A DNA stretch of 64,000 nt from Psychrobacter aquimaris. GTDB taxonomy: Bacteria > Pseudomonadota > Gammaproteobacteria > Pseudomonadales > Moraxellaceae. Shown piece after piece: positions 1 through 9,779 of this stretch. The DNA is taken from assembly GCF_016107525.1 (NCBI RefSeq), contig NZ_JABASR010000006.1:1-64000 (forward strand). Reading direction: 5' to 3'. The notes below the pieces were generated by a model. It saw only the letters and a list, made by a program, of their open reading frames with translations, was not told the DNA's origin and made no database searches. Positions within the stretch are counted from its first letter, which is position 1. Each line of letters begins with the position of its first letter. The position numbers were made by a program, and so were the translations under genes.

Positions 1-55
1 TTCTTTGGGTTAGTATAACCTCTTAGCAGCTGTCCAATTTTATTATGCCACTACA
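1..55. mobile_element. Probable insertion sequence end (partial)
   Basis: Read leftwards, the pilY1 reading frame runs into a sequence starting TGTAGTGGCATAATAAAA and continuing ATTGGACAG at 55 to about 27. This resembles the terminal repeat of IS3-family (IS150-like) elements, which begin with TG and often carry a TTGGACA block. The pilY1 stop codon at 43-45 lies inside it. No transposase is visible because the window starts here, so the assignment is inference from the end sequence and the abrupt gene truncation. Confidence 0.5.
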
Positions 56-1437
56 CTAGGACGTCTGATGGTTTTAGAGGTCTTATCGGTCAAACCTTCG
101 AATACTTTACCAAAGCCTACCGTTGCGGTCGCAATAAGTGCCTTTTTAGAATTACCTTTATCATATAACTTGGTCGCGTATTCACCGATACACTCCCATG
201 CTGGCCTACCAGAGGTTCCATCATTCTGATATTTTGTTCCGTTAGAAGTAATCATAGGAGAAGGCGCAGATAGGGACTCACAAGAGTTTCCAATAGATGA
301 CGCTCCACCCTCTAAACTAGAGTTCATTACTCCTCGCGTGTTTACTTCTGAATGAGCATTGTTAGGCTCACCATCAGTCAAAAAGTAAATACCATAACCG
401 TCACACTGGTTTGGTACATCAGGTAGAGGAGATTGATATGTCAATTTATCCGGTTGTTTTTTAGTACTATCATCTGAGCGTGAAAAACCACTTGATGAAT
501 CATCAACCCAGTCTTGGGTATATTCTTTATAATAATAAGTAGTAGTAACCCCAGTCCACCAGTTTGTTTCTTCAGTAAGGCGATCATAATCCCAAGGAAT
601 ACTTTGATTTTTATTAACGTTTTTTTCTTTATCAAAATTAGTACACTTGTAATACGTATGACCTTCAGCAACAGTTGTTTGAGAGCTGTAAGTATTACAT
701 TTAGAAGCGTTTATATTGTTTATATTTTTAGGCACTGACTTACCAATTTCTAGTTCTCTGGTCTCAAATTTACTCCTTTGAGTGGTTGTCCCTAGCATAT
801 AGGCACCCGCTTCTGCATAGGCATTGGCTATTGGCGTATATGTCGTTGCATCGAGGTCTTTTATTTTGTCAATAAGTATCTTTCTATTGACAAGCCTCAA
901 ATCGGCTACTGGTGTATCTATTTTGCCACCACCTGCATCCCGACCGCCAAAAAAGCTGCCTAAACCAATCTTATATTTAGTCAAATCGACATCACTACCG
1001 AATCCAGAAACGCTTTTAGGGTTAGCAAGCAAAGGAATAAGCGCCATTTTTAAACGTGATATGCGATCATAGTATTTCTTGCCATCTGTTCCCCACCTAT
1101 ATGTTACGTCGTATGATATAGTAGTATCTAAAGTACTCCCATCATCTTTGTAAATATCTACTGATTCGTCGCCGTTATAGTAAGAAGAATCAAAATCAAC
1201 ACTTGGGTAGTCGTTACGGATGTGAGAAATCTGCTTCTCATTCATGCTTAACGAGTTATCCAACATCATTAGAATCGAAGCATTTCCACCTATCGCACCC
1301 TGATAGATTTCGAGATCAGAGGTATGACCTGCGCTCGTTGCCATACAGCCCACGATGACAGTCGATATTAACTTCACACACCAGCCTTTGACAGCAGCAT
1401 GGGCTTTATCACTTTTGATTCTTTGTAAGACTTTCAT
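43..1437 (-). pseudogene. pilY1: Truncated PilY1-like pilus tip protein (vWA part only)
   Basis: PilY1/PilC proteins sit at the type IV pilus tip, promote pilus extension and act in adhesion and surface sensing. The visible part (464 residues) has a signal-peptide-like N-terminus (hydrophobic stretch ending near residue 35) and a von Willebrand A domain with the metal-binding DNSLS motif near residue 60, a DATTYTP segment and FLTDGEPN near residue 350. Intact family members are usually above 1000 residues and end in a beta-propeller, which is missing here. The frame ends within a probable insertion-sequence end at the left edge. The ATG at 1437 is chosen because it places a signal peptide at the start and lies just after pilX; an in-frame start at 1518 would overlap pilX. 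It is last in the minor-pilin operon. Confidence 0.75.
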
Positions 1438-1489
1438 AATAGTTACCCATGTATGTTTAGTGTTGTAAAAATCGAGAACACTGTTTTTG

Positions 1490-2278
1490 TTAGCTGCCAG
1501 AGATACACTCAACACCAACAGGCTGATTTAGATAGGTTTGCTGCTGGGTTTGGAACGGAACGCTGAGTGCCGTTAGACAACTGTCTACGGTATCTGACCC
1601 TGTACGTGGTTTCTTCAGACAGCTTTCTATAGCAGACATTGGTTCTTGAGACAGGGCTGGTATGACTGAGGTGACATACCCAACAAAGGTAGTACACTCT
1701 ATCGTCGTATTACCGCCGTTTTCTGGTTTGTCGAAGTTATTAGAAAACGTACCTACCACCTCTCTATTAAGAATGCCTTCCTCATCAGTAGCTACAGGTC
1801 GGACGAAGGTCATCTGCGTGATCACTCGACCTTCGCTGACATAGTCATTATCATCACTTGGATCACAGTAGCCGTTGTTTCTGTTGGTCAATAGTTCGCT
1901 ATCTTTGTTAAGCTCACTAATCTCTAGAATACTAAAGAGCCTAGTACTGCGCGGTCGTACGCAAAAGCTCACTTCATGTCCCTCTCTTTGTGTCGCTGAC
2001 ATATAGCCTTTGAGCGTATCAACGTTACCACGACGCTCGCTTAGGATACGATCTTCTTTTTCCACTTTCATTAACGCGGCATCGTTTGCCTGAAACAAGA
2101 GTTTATTTACTTGATCTGCCGTTGCCACTTTTAAGTCCGTTGTACTTTGCCTTACCGCAATCGTACCCACTATCATAATCAGTATAAGAACAAACAGTAC
2201 AACGATCAGTACTGCACCTGACTGACTGTGAGCAATAGGAAGTGTTTTAGGATACTTTATAGACAGCCGCTTTATCAT
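1490..2278 (-). CDS. pilX: Minor pilin assembly protein PilX
   Basis: PilX is a minor component of the type IV pilus that, with the other minor pilins and PilY1, primes pilus assembly in the inner membrane. The protein has 262 residues: a short basic leader, then QSGAVLIVVLFVLILIM, a class III-like prepilin hydrophobic helix around residues 19-45, followed by the RQSTTDLK segment typical of PilX. It lacks the usual glutamate at position 5, as PilX proteins generally do. Its ATG overlaps the pilW stop codon by 4 bases, indicating translational coupling. Order fimU-pilV-pilW-pilX-pilY1 matches the Pseudomonas and Acinetobacter operon. Confidence 0.88.
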   Translation of the reverse strand: MIKRLSIKYPKTLPIAHSQSGAVLIVVLFVLILIMIVGTIAVRQSTTDLKVATADQVNKLLFQANDAALMKVEKEDRILSERRGNVDTLKGYMSATQREGHEVSFCVRPRSTRLFSILEISELNKDSELLTNRNNGYCDPSDDNDYVSEGRVITQMTFVRPVATDEEGILNREVVGTFSNNFDKPENGGNTTIECTTFVGYVTSVIPALSQEPMSAIESCLKKPRTGSDTVDSCLTALSVPFQTQQQTYLNQPVGVECISGS

Positions 2279-3396
2279 AATCCACCTCTGGCATTACGTA
2301 ATAGTATCGTACTCTCGTAGACGCTACGTAGATAAGTAGGGCCTGCAATAGCAGCTGGATTGAGCGTTGTACCTGTTTTATCTAATATGTTAAAGCTCAA
2401 GTCGCTATTAGACTGCTGGGTCGCTGTTGGGTTGTTAGAGCGTGACAATATGCCTATCTGCAAACTGACAATACGTTGGTCGGTTGCTAAATTGCCAGAC
2501 GCAGGAATTGGCATGTAAGCGATATTTGCTCGATCAGGATAAGTGGCGAACCCCACACTATCTGATACCCCCAATAGCACTCTAAAATAATCGACATTGG
2601 GTATGATAATAGTGCCAGTCCCTGCTAAATTGTTAGCTTTTGTTGAAGCGGGTATGGCTGCCACAACAGGTGTTGTTGTAGTTACAGCTGGCACTTCCGG
2701 TACTATATATGTTGCGATATCAATACCACTAGCCTTCCCAGCAGTATCCTCATCATATTCATAGATTGCAGAAGCACAGGCCAGTCCTTCATCTCGCACA
2801 AAATAACGCTCAATCACATAGAAGTCTTTTGGTATACGAGACCCTTCACAATCAAATAACCCGTCGAGACCAGACTGATATTGAATGGTTAACTGATCAC
2901 TAGCACCGATACTCAGATTACTGCTACTTTCTGTAGATGCACTACTAGATAGTAAGTCAGAGGATATAGTCTTTCTATCTAATACCAAACCTGATAAGTT
3001 GTCTGTTAGCCAGTTTTTGGGGCCATCACTTACAAGAGGTGTACCAGCCGGAGCAGTCAATACGACGCCACCTTGCGGGGTTAGATGGTTCATAAAAAAC
3101 TCATCATGAGCGCTTGTTGACTTGGCACCATAATTGGTTCGTCTTAGGTGTTGCTGCATTTGAGAAAAGCCAAAAATAGCATTATCTTGTATTTGTGAGC
3201 TGGCCTCTTGACGACGACTATTCACTGAGCTGGTGTAAAAAATCTGCAATGCAGCAGCTGAAATCAGCAGACCAAGTACTAAGGCAATCATGAGCTCGAC
3301 TAAAGTAAAGCCACTATCCTTTTTATGTACCAGTACAATCTTGGACCTTTTCTCAATAGAGTACGATGAGATTGACTGATAGTCCTGTAAACTCAT
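2275..3396 (-). CDS. pilW: Minor pilin PilW
   Basis: A minor type IV pilin needed for pilus initiation. It has 373 residues with a prepilin cleavage/methylation site GFTLVELMIAL near residue 30, preceded by a long basic leader, and a hydrophobic helix to about residue 50. The following region (SSVNSRRQEASSQIQDN) is characteristic of PilW. The large C-terminal globular part includes a Pro/Val/Thr-rich stretch around residues 230-255. It starts one base after the pilV stop codon with a GGAG ribosome-binding site, and its end overlaps the pilX start by 4 bases. Confidence 0.9.
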   Translation of the reverse strand: MSLQDYQSISSYSIEKRSKIVLVHKKDSGFTLVELMIALVLGLLISAAALQIFYTSSVNSRRQEASSQIQDNAIFGFSQMQQHLRRTNYGAKSTSAHDEFFMNHLTPQGGVVLTAPAGTPLVSDGPKNWLTDNLSGLVLDRKTISSDLLSSSASTESSSNLSIGASDQLTIQYQSGLDGLFDCEGSRIPKDFYVIERYFVRDEGLACASAIYEYDEDTAGKASGIDIATYIVPEVPAVTTTTPVVAAIPASTKANNLAGTGTIIIPNVDYFRVLLGVSDSVGFATYPDRANIAYMPIPASGNLATDQRIVSLQIGILSRSNNPTATQQSNSDLSFNILDKTGTTLNPAAIAGPTYLRSVYESTILLRNARGGL

Positions 3397-3397
3397 A

Positions 3398-3988
3398 TCA
3401 TATCTCCATCATCATACAGGTGGACTTAGGATGGTAACTACCACCTGCTACCTTTACAACATCATCATCAGTAACTCGAGACGTCAAACAGTCTACATCT
3501 TCATCTGTACCAATAGTAGGAGTCGTATCTCCCCATGCTGATATCAAACAATATGAGTACATAATATTAGTGGCAGCATTAGCTCCTGAGCCACCAGTAT
3601 TAGGACAAGGGTGCATCTGTATCTGAAAATCATAGTTCTGTAATTCAGCCTTGAGACTATAGCTTTCAGCTTCTGCTAGCTCTGTAGAGTTACATAACTG
3701 CGTCACTGTCACACCGTCCAAGCCACATTTTTTACTAGGTGCACTTGACGATGAATATGACTCATTAAGCCCAGTTGCATAATCTGTAATAGCAGCAGGG
3801 TTGGCATGAATTTGTTCTGCTATGTTTCGCATCATTACCAATGACTGGGAACGTTCAAACGATTCGTTAGTAGCTTTAATTGCTCGTCCTTGCAACGCGC
3901 TATAACCAAGTACGGCTATAGTAAGCAATAGCAGAGCCACCATCACTTCAATTAACCCCACCCCTGTCTGTGTGGATCTGCAACTCAT
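3398..3988 (-). CDS. pilV: Minor pilin PilV
   Basis: Minor type IV pilin, 196 residues, with the cleavage motif TGVGLIEVMVALLLL near residue 7; the glutamate after GLI corresponds to the conserved Glu5 of pilins. Downstream of the helix it has SLVMMRNIAEQIHANPAAI, typical of PilV. The start is the ATG at 3988, which shares bases with the fimU stop codon (TAATG) and has a GGGAG ribosome-binding site; a TTG two codons upstream is less likely. Several cysteines in the C-terminal half (CGLDG, QLCNS, HPCPN, CLIS, CLTS, CMMM) could form disulfides. Confidence 0.88.
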   Translation of the reverse strand: MSCRSTQTGVGLIEVMVALLLLTIAVLGYSALQGRAIKATNESFERSQSLVMMRNIAEQIHANPAAITDYATGLNESYSSSSAPSKKCGLDGVTVTQLCNSTELAEAESYSLKAELQNYDFQIQMHPCPNTGGSGANAATNIMYSYCLISAWGDTTPTIGTDEDVDCLTSRVTDDDVVKVAGGSYHPKSTCMMMEI

Positions 3989-4503
3989 TAACAACTCCCA
4001 GTATTCGTAGTAGTAATATTAGCAACCTTATTAAGACGAATTTCTCTAGGCGTCTCGTTGGTAGAGCCACTATCACAGATGGAATATAAAATATCGTCAT
4101 CACCTGCAATTACTTTGTTAGGCTGAAAAGTAACCGTCGTTATAGCAATAGGAGGAGTATTTATAGTATTAACGGTCATAGTATTTTGATCATTTATATT
4201 GTAAGTAGATAATGTGTCACTATCATTTTGTAAAATAATCGTTTTAGGGTTGCTAGCGCTGTTATAGATAACAGCAATGTTTTGACGACGGATGATACTT
4301 TCAGCCTTTGCCTCTCTCAAAGCACTTTCTAAGGTAGCCGCAGTCGACTTCACTCTTTGGTTAGCCAATTGAGTACTAATACTAGGCGCTGCAATACCGA
4401 CAATAATGGCAAGCACAGCAATCGTTACCATCAATTCAATCAGGGTAAATCCTGAGCTGGTTGCTCGTAGCTTACGTGGTAGATTATTTGTAGATGCATT
4501 CAC
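3988..4503 (-). CDS. fimU: Minor pilin FimU/FimT (GspH-like)
   Basis: First gene of the minor-pilin operon. The 171-residue protein has a prepilin site SGFTLIELMVTIAVLAII at about residues 18-35 and the GspH/FimT segment that follows (LANQRVKSTAATLES). FimU initiates the minor-pilin complex; the paralogue FimT binds DNA during natural transformation, and the two cannot be separated with certainty from sequence alone. The operon position favours FimU. The start is GTG at 4503 with an AGGGA ribosome-binding site 6 bases upstream; an overlapping ATG is out of frame. Confidence 0.82.
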   Translation of the reverse strand: MNASTNNLPRKLRATSSGFTLIELMVTIAVLAIIVGIAAPSISTQLANQRVKSTAATLESALREAKAESIIRRQNIAVIYNSASNPKTIILQNDSDTLSTYNINDQNTMTVNTINTPPIAITTVTFQPNKVIAGDDDILYSICDSGSTNETPREIRLNKVANITTTNTGSC

Positions 4504-4871
4504 ATCAAATCCCTATTTATAACGGCAATTTTATAATAACTATTTTTTGTCTAATACTAATACTGAACCAAAAATATCAACAATGAATTCATATTTTCAT
4601 ATCATTTTTGCCAGTCTTTTTTATAGTTATTCAATCAAAATCCCGCAATTTTTGTTCCATAATATTTAACAAAAGTTTTGCATAGCAATAATAATAGCCA
4701 TAGCAGTTATGCAAGCTATTTAGTAACTATCATTTTATGAGCGCTTCTATTGAGTGATAAGCACAATATATTGAGAATTAATAACAAATAGATATATATT
4801 AATTTAATAATATAGCGTTAAGGCAACATATTAGCAACATATTAGTAGTTTTCAGTAGAGAGGAACGGCTT
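4504..4871. other. AT-rich intergenic region upstream of fimU
   Basis: About 370 bases between the fimU start and the comF stop, very AT-rich. It should hold the promoter of the minor-pilin operon, read leftwards, but I could not fix a convincing -35/-10 pair. A short inverted repeat TTGCAT/ATGCAA lies near 4678-4713. No gene is seen. Confidence 0.5.
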
Positions 4872-5723
4872 TTAAGACTGATTTCCATGCGCCAAAGCAT
4901 AGGCAGAAAGATGGTATTTATGATTGGCTTGATTATATGCCACTGTGACTGTTTCAGACGGGATAAGTAGTGTACGGGCCAATGCTTGCAAACTAGCGCC
5001 TGTGGTCGCAACATCATCAAACAATAATAAACGTTTCACAGGAGGCTTTTCGATTAACGCAAAAGCATTATCTAGATTACTCAGGCGCTCAGCACGTGTA
5101 AGCCCTTGCTGACTAACAGTGTCATCAATACGTGTTACACCATGCCATAAAGGTATCTGCCAATGCTTAGACAATTGCGCGGATAAAATACTGACAGGAT
5201 CGAAGCCGCGTTTGACCAATCGTTGCTCGGTTGTTGGCATGGCGACAATCACGCTATTATCATGATGACAACCATGAGGACGTGGTAGCTGGCGTATAGC
5301 ATGCAACAATAAAGGCAATTTGGTCATGTCTTCATGATGCTTAAAGGCTCTGATAGCTTGACGCAGTGGATACTCATAATAAGTCGCCGTTTGTATAGGT
5401 AGCGCAATACCAGCCGCAATGTCAACATTGAAGGGTTTCGGCAGCCACGCGATACTGTCATGACAATGTGAGCAGAGCAATCCGCTGTTAAGATGTTCAT
5501 TGAGTCGCTGCCGAACATTAGCAAAAAATGAATGATCGTTTGGCAGGGTTTTTAGGGAATGCGGTATGGGGTCAGCCGTTGATGAACGGCTGATATTTGA
5601 TGAGGAATTATTTCGGGATAGCTGATATTGTGAGGTGCTGCGATAAACACGGCATAACTGACAGCGTATATCCATATACTCTGCCAGCCATAGTCCAGTT
5701 TGATAAGGAGCTAAGCGCCGCAT
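4872..5723 (-). CDS. comF: ComF family phosphoribosyltransferase-like protein
   Basis: ComF proteins are cytoplasmic phosphoribosyltransferase-fold proteins needed for DNA uptake in competent bacteria, thought to act on incoming single strands with ComFA/PriA-type helicases. The 283-residue protein has an N-terminal zinc-site cysteine set (CQLC at 21-24, CSHC at 84-87) and a C-terminal PRPP-binding loop LLLFDDVATTGASL around residues 225-240. An arginine-containing RLVKRGFDP segment matches the family. The two cysteine pairs are separated by about 60 residues including a Ser/Asn-rich stretch, longer than usual. It lies upstream of the minor-pilin operon on the same strand, fitting a link to natural transformation, although the 370-base gap argues for separate promoters. 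Confidence 0.88.
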   Translation of the reverse strand: MRRLAPYQTGLWLAEYMDIRCQLCRVYRSTSQYQLSRNNSSSNISRSSTADPIPHSLKTLPNDHSFFANVRQRLNEHLNSGLLCSHCHDSIAWLPKPFNVDIAAGIALPIQTATYYEYPLRQAIRAFKHHEDMTKLPLLLHAIRQLPRPHGCHHDNSVIVAMPTTEQRLVKRGFDPVSILSAQLSKHWQIPLWHGVTRIDDTVSQQGLTRAERLSNLDNAFALIEKPPVKRLLLFDDVATTGASLQALARTLLIPSETVTVAYNQANHKYHLSAYALAHGNQS

Positions 5724-5750
5724 AAATAACCGTAATCGTCTATATTTCTA

Positions 5751-7178
5751 CTAAAAACCTTTCCAATCATTCAGTACGATACCGAAACCAATAGAGGTGT
5801 TTTCATGGTTATAATCAATGATTGACTCGCCATAACCTTGGAACAATTGCACATAACCATTGACGTTTTCAGTTAATGGATAAATATAGTCAAGTTGTGC
5901 TGCACCTTTATTGGTGCTTGGATTATAGCGCAAAGTGCCACTTAGGCTTTGTCGATCAGGCAGGTCATATGAGAATTTGACATCACCGTAACCCATGTAG
6001 TCTTCAATATCAGGATTGTCTTCACTGCTGCTGCTCTCATTATTGACTCGAGCCCAAATACGCGGTACGACCGATAGCTTGCCCCACTCTGCCCCCGCCA
6101 TCAGGTAAGCACGATTCCATGAACGTGATAACGGGTCATCTTGTCCATTAGAGTGATGAATGGCACCAGCGCCAAGCATACGAAGACGACCACCAAAAGG
6201 CAAGTCTGCCGTCACTGGCTGAGTCAAAAATATCTCAGGCTGATAGTCGGTGGCACGGAATGGTCGCGAGTTGTCTTCGTTGTAAACTTGCCAATGTGAC
6301 TCTTGCGTATAACCAAACCATAAGTCAGCACTGCTATCAAATAAGTCTTCGGCGACTTTGGTCTTCAAAGATATCTGAAACTTCAGCTCCGTTTCACGTA
6401 TATCATTAGAATCAAACGACTCTACATCTTGCGACGGTGTGCGTGGGTTTAAGTTGGGATCAAAGGTATAAAATAGTGGTAATACGTAGGTCGGACGGTA
6501 TGGTCTGACGGTCCAAGTTCCACGCTCACTATTTTTATCGAGGTCATAAGACAAGCTGAGTGGGGTATATTTTTCGATGTCGGTCTGCGTGACTCCAATA
6601 TTTTCTAAAACTTGTGCTTCTCTTTGCGTTAGCCCAACTGTGCCTAAACTTTCTGTCGTAGTAGGCCCGTTCTCGGCTGAACCAGTCGCTGTGGTATTCG
6701 CACCAGCAATGGTAGATTTCTCTTCTACAAAGACCACTTGCGGATTGCCTGAAAGCGTACTTTGAAATGTTTTTGCCAAATCTACTGGCTGCTTGGTCGT
6801 GGTGTAAGTCGGTGTTTTACCTTCTTCAGCGACTTTATCAAAGCAAGCCAAACGCGCAGCACTGGTCTGTACTTGGGTACATTCAAAAAATAATTTCGCT
6901 TGCTGAGCGATAAATTCTTTACTGACTACTTGGCGATCTTGCGCAGCTGTATTGGCATCCTGTGACACCTGATAATCTTCATACTCAAACGCTGCCTCCG
7001 GTACTGGTAACTCATTATAGCTCTGAGTTTTATCGGCAGCTTGGACTTGCACGGTAAAGCAGGTTAGCGCTAGACCAACAGCAATATTCAAATAATGCTT
7101 TTTCGTCTGAAGTAAAATATTTTGGCGCGCGGTAATAAGGGGCACAGTTCGGCGCTTTGCAGTGATATGGGAAAACAT
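5751..7178 (-). CDS. pldA: Outer membrane phospholipase A (PldA)
   Basis: Calcium-dependent phospholipase A1 of the outer membrane that removes misplaced phospholipids from the outer leaflet. The protein (475 residues from the ATG at 7178) has a signal peptide (hydrophobic segment ending VQVQA near residue 45), then a region with an ARLACFDK motif, then the beta-barrel. The catalytic HHSNGQ motif (His-Ser pair) is present after GGRLRMLGAG, as are the YTQESHW and PEIFLTQPV segments. The N-terminal extension compared with the E. coli enzyme is shared with neisserial PldA. The start at 7178 is supported by an AGGA ribosome-binding site; further upstream Met codons lack one. The barrel ends in Phe, typical of outer-membrane proteins. 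Confidence 0.93.
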   Translation of the reverse strand: MFSHITAKRRTVPLITARQNILLQTKKHYLNIAVGLALTCFTVQVQAADKTQSYNELPVPEAAFEYEDYQVSQDANTAAQDRQVVSKEFIAQQAKLFFECTQVQTSAARLACFDKVAEEGKTPTYTTTKQPVDLAKTFQSTLSGNPQVVFVEEKSTIAGANTTATGSAENGPTTTESLGTVGLTQREAQVLENIGVTQTDIEKYTPLSLSYDLDKNSERGTWTVRPYRPTYVLPLFYTFDPNLNPRTPSQDVESFDSNDIRETELKFQISLKTKVAEDLFDSSADLWFGYTQESHWQVYNEDNSRPFRATDYQPEIFLTQPVTADLPFGGRLRMLGAGAIHHSNGQDDPLSRSWNRAYLMAGAEWGKLSVVPRIWARVNNESSSSEDNPDIEDYMGYGDVKFSYDLPDRQSLSGTLRYNPSTNKGAAQLDYIYPLTENVNGYVQLFQGYGESIIDYNHENTSIGFGIVLNDWKGF

Positions 7179-7537
7179 AAGTGTCCTTTGTCTAACTGAC
7201 ATTATCGCCAGCAGAGTATATGAGATAATGAGTATGACTATTAGCATCATCGCTAAAATAAGCGCAATGACATTCAGACATAGAAGTCAGCAATTACGAT
7301 GAGTAATGCGCCTTCAGCATTGTTGCTTTATTGTAATGAAAATATGTGCACTATACTAGCGTTATCGCTGCACTATACCAATGTAAATATGAATAACCAA
7401 TGCTAAACCAAATGCTTAGCGTCAGGATGACAGATAACCGTTGGTAAAAATAAAAGAGCCAACGTACTGTATGAATAGTACATTGGCTCTTTTGTATTGT
7501 TAAGCCTTTAGAAAAGACTTACTCATTTTATTAAGTA
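7179..7537. other. Intergenic region between dsbD and pldA
   Basis: About 360 bases that should contain the pldA promoter (read leftwards) and the dsbD terminator, listed separately at 7452-7493. The possible in-frame N-terminal extension of pldA (to 7250) falls here but is not favoured. No other gene seen. Confidence 0.5.
7452..7493 (-). terminator. Rho-independent terminator of dsbD
   Basis: Stem AAAAGAGCCAACGTACT / AGTACATTGGCTCTTTT with an 8-base loop and one mismatch, ending in a T-run on the minus strand. It lies directly downstream of dsbD and could act in both directions. Confidence 0.8.
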
Positions 7538-9712
7538 TCAGTTATTAAGCATCGTCAATGTTTGTTCAAACTCTGAACGACCAATTTCGCCTACCTGTTG
7601 ATTGGTCAATTGACCGTCTTGGTAATACAGCAATGCTGGCGGACCGAACAATTTATAGCGCGCTAAGATTGCTTTAGAGTCGTCAGTGGTTTCTGTGATA
7701 TCCAGTCTCACCAGCTGCCAATCCTGCATCTGTGCGGGACGATTATGAAATAAGTTTTTATCCATAATACGGCACTCAATACACCATTCAGCAGTGACAT
7801 CGACAAGCACTTTAGGGTTGGCGGCGATAATTGCATCTAACTCAGTCAGCGTCGTGACGGTTTTATCTGTTGTATTACTCATGGCTGATTGACCAATCGT
7901 CGTCTGCATCATCGGAGCAGCACTCAAAGATGCCAGCGGATGTAAGCTATCATCGTTACCCAATGCCGCGCCGATGATTAAACAAGTGGCCCAAATACCG
8001 GCGATTAACCCTAATGCTTGGGTCAGCATACGACCTTTACCCAACCAACTCCACGCCCACATCGCTACAACCATGAACCATAACGCCCATACCATCAGCA
8101 TCACAGGCGAGATAAAGACACGCTCAATTAATAATAAAGCAACGGCAAAGAGTAATAATGCAAAACCTTGCTTGACCCAGTTCATCCATTCACCAGCCTT
8201 CGGCATAATTTTACCTTGGGTGGCACCAATTAAGATAAGCGGTGCGGATAAACCAAAACCCAGCATAAATAAAGCCGCAAAACCAAGTAGTGGACTACCA
8301 ATCGTTGATACGGCAAGCAGCGCACCAAATAATGGCGCAGAAACGCAAGGCGATACTACGAGCGCAGATAAAAAACCAGCGATTAAACTACCGCCCGTAC
8401 TACCAAGTTTGCTATCTCCTGCTTGGCTCAAGCCCTGCATTTTACTGCTAATAAATCTCGGTAAGCGGATGCTAAACAAACCCAGCATATAGAGTGCTAA
8501 TAATACAAAAACGATAGCAAAACCAATCAAGATAATGGGGTTTTGTAACCAGCCGATAATGCCTAATGACTCACCAAACACAGCGATGACCGCACCCAAA
8601 ATACCATAAGCTGTCGCCACACCAATGGCGTAACTGGTGGTGAGAATAACACCACGTTTCACCGTTGGGTTTTTCTCACGCGCAACGATATTGGCGACAA
8701 TCGGTAACATCGGGAGTACGCATGGCGTCAATGCCAAACCTAACCCTGCTAAAAACAATAATGCCAATGCCAACCAAGGATGAGAAGCCAAACCAAAAGG
8801 ATCGCTATCAGTGGCATTACCTCCAACAACGGTATTGTTGGTTGTCGCAGATACCTCACCTGTCGCAGTGCCATCTACCCCTTTTTCATCTGCACCAGAA
8901 ATCGTATTGGTGGCGCCAAGCTCTCCATCTAAAGCCTCATCACCCAGCAACGCATAATCAATCACCCCATCATCAGTCAGCGCTTGTTCTGCTACCAGAC
9001 TGTCGGCATTCGTCACATTTGCGGCGGCGGTGTTTTCATTATCCGTCAGACTACTATTAGCAGACTCTTGAGTAGCAGTGCTGGCGCTATTTCCTGCAAT
9101 CTGTGCCGTTGTAGCAGCGATATCAATCGTCGTTTTAATTTTTTCAGGTGGATAGCATAGTCCTGCTTTGGCGCAACCTTGCCAGCCAATCACCACGTCA
9201 GCATCGTTCACGCTTTTGCCACTACTACTGCTCAAGGTCGTCGTAGCCACCATATTCGCTTGGTCAAATACCAGTACTTGCCCAAACGTTGGATCATCGA
9301 TTGAAACTGGCTTTTGACTAAAGGTAAAAGGCGTAGCCGTCACACCAGATGGCAGCGTCAGTTTGATTTGGTCTTTATAAACATAATGCTCAGGCGTAAT
9401 GTCAAAATTAATGGCCAAGCGCGTACCATTATTGGTCGATTGACTGCTATGACTGACTTGAAAAGCTTTGTCCACTGGCAAAAATTTCGATTGACCAGTA
9501 CTTTTATCACTACTAAATAAATCACCGAGGCCAGCCGCTTGCGTGGTCATAGAGGTCGCGGTCAATCCTGTAGCAACCAATCCCGTCAGTCCAGTCGGTA
9601 CAAGCCCTGTAAACAACGAGCTACTAGAGACAGCGAAGGCTAATAGATAAGATTTTTTGGACGAGCGATATACTATTAGCGATGGTTTTTTTGCTATTGT
9701 CTTGATGGACAT
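7538..9712 (-). CDS. dsbD: Thiol:disulfide interchange protein DsbD
   Basis: Inner-membrane protein that carries electrons from cytoplasmic thioredoxin to periplasmic DsbC, CcmG and related acceptors. All three modules are present in 724 residues: a signal sequence ending near residue 60; the periplasmic alpha domain with its cysteine pair C180/C186 in GCAKAGLCYPP; an Ala/Thr/Asp-rich linker (about 205-305); the eight-helix beta domain with TPCVLP (C331) and SPCVSAP (C456); and the thioredoxin-like gamma domain with WCIEC (C644/C647). The linker is longer than in E. coli DsbD. Directly upstream, on the same strand, is a second alpha domain alone, about 70% identical by eye. The ATG at 9712 follows an AGGT ribosome-binding site. 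Confidence 0.95.
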   Translation of the reverse strand: MSIKTIAKKPSLIVYRSSKKSYLLAFAVSSSSLFTGLVPTGLTGLVATGLTATSMTTQAAGLGDLFSSDKSTGQSKFLPVDKAFQVSHSSQSTNNGTRLAINFDITPEHYVYKDQIKLTLPSGVTATPFTFSQKPVSIDDPTFGQVLVFDQANMVATTTLSSSSGKSVNDADVVIGWQGCAKAGLCYPPEKIKTTIDIAATTAQIAGNSASTATQESANSSLTDNENTAAANVTNADSLVAEQALTDDGVIDYALLGDEALDGELGATNTISGADEKGVDGTATGEVSATTNNTVVGGNATDSDPFGLASHPWLALALLFLAGLGLALTPCVLPMLPIVANIVAREKNPTVKRGVILTTSYAIGVATAYGILGAVIAVFGESLGIIGWLQNPIILIGFAIVFVLLALYMLGLFSIRLPRFISSKMQGLSQAGDSKLGSTGGSLIAGFLSALVVSPCVSAPLFGALLAVSTIGSPLLGFAALFMLGFGLSAPLILIGATQGKIMPKAGEWMNWVKQGFALLLFAVALLLIERVFISPVMLMVWALWFMVVAMWAWSWLGKGRMLTQALGLIAGIWATCLIIGAALGNDDSLHPLASLSAAPMMQTTIGQSAMSNTTDKTVTTLTELDAIIAANPKVLVDVTAEWCIECRIMDKNLFHNRPAQMQDWQLVRLDITETTDDSKAILARYKLFGPPALLYYQDGQLTNQQVGEIGRSEFEQTLTMLNN

Positions 9713-9779
9713 GAAGAGCTACCTATTTATTACCTAATATTCTATTTATTACCAATATTTGAGTCGATCAGCTGGCGGT

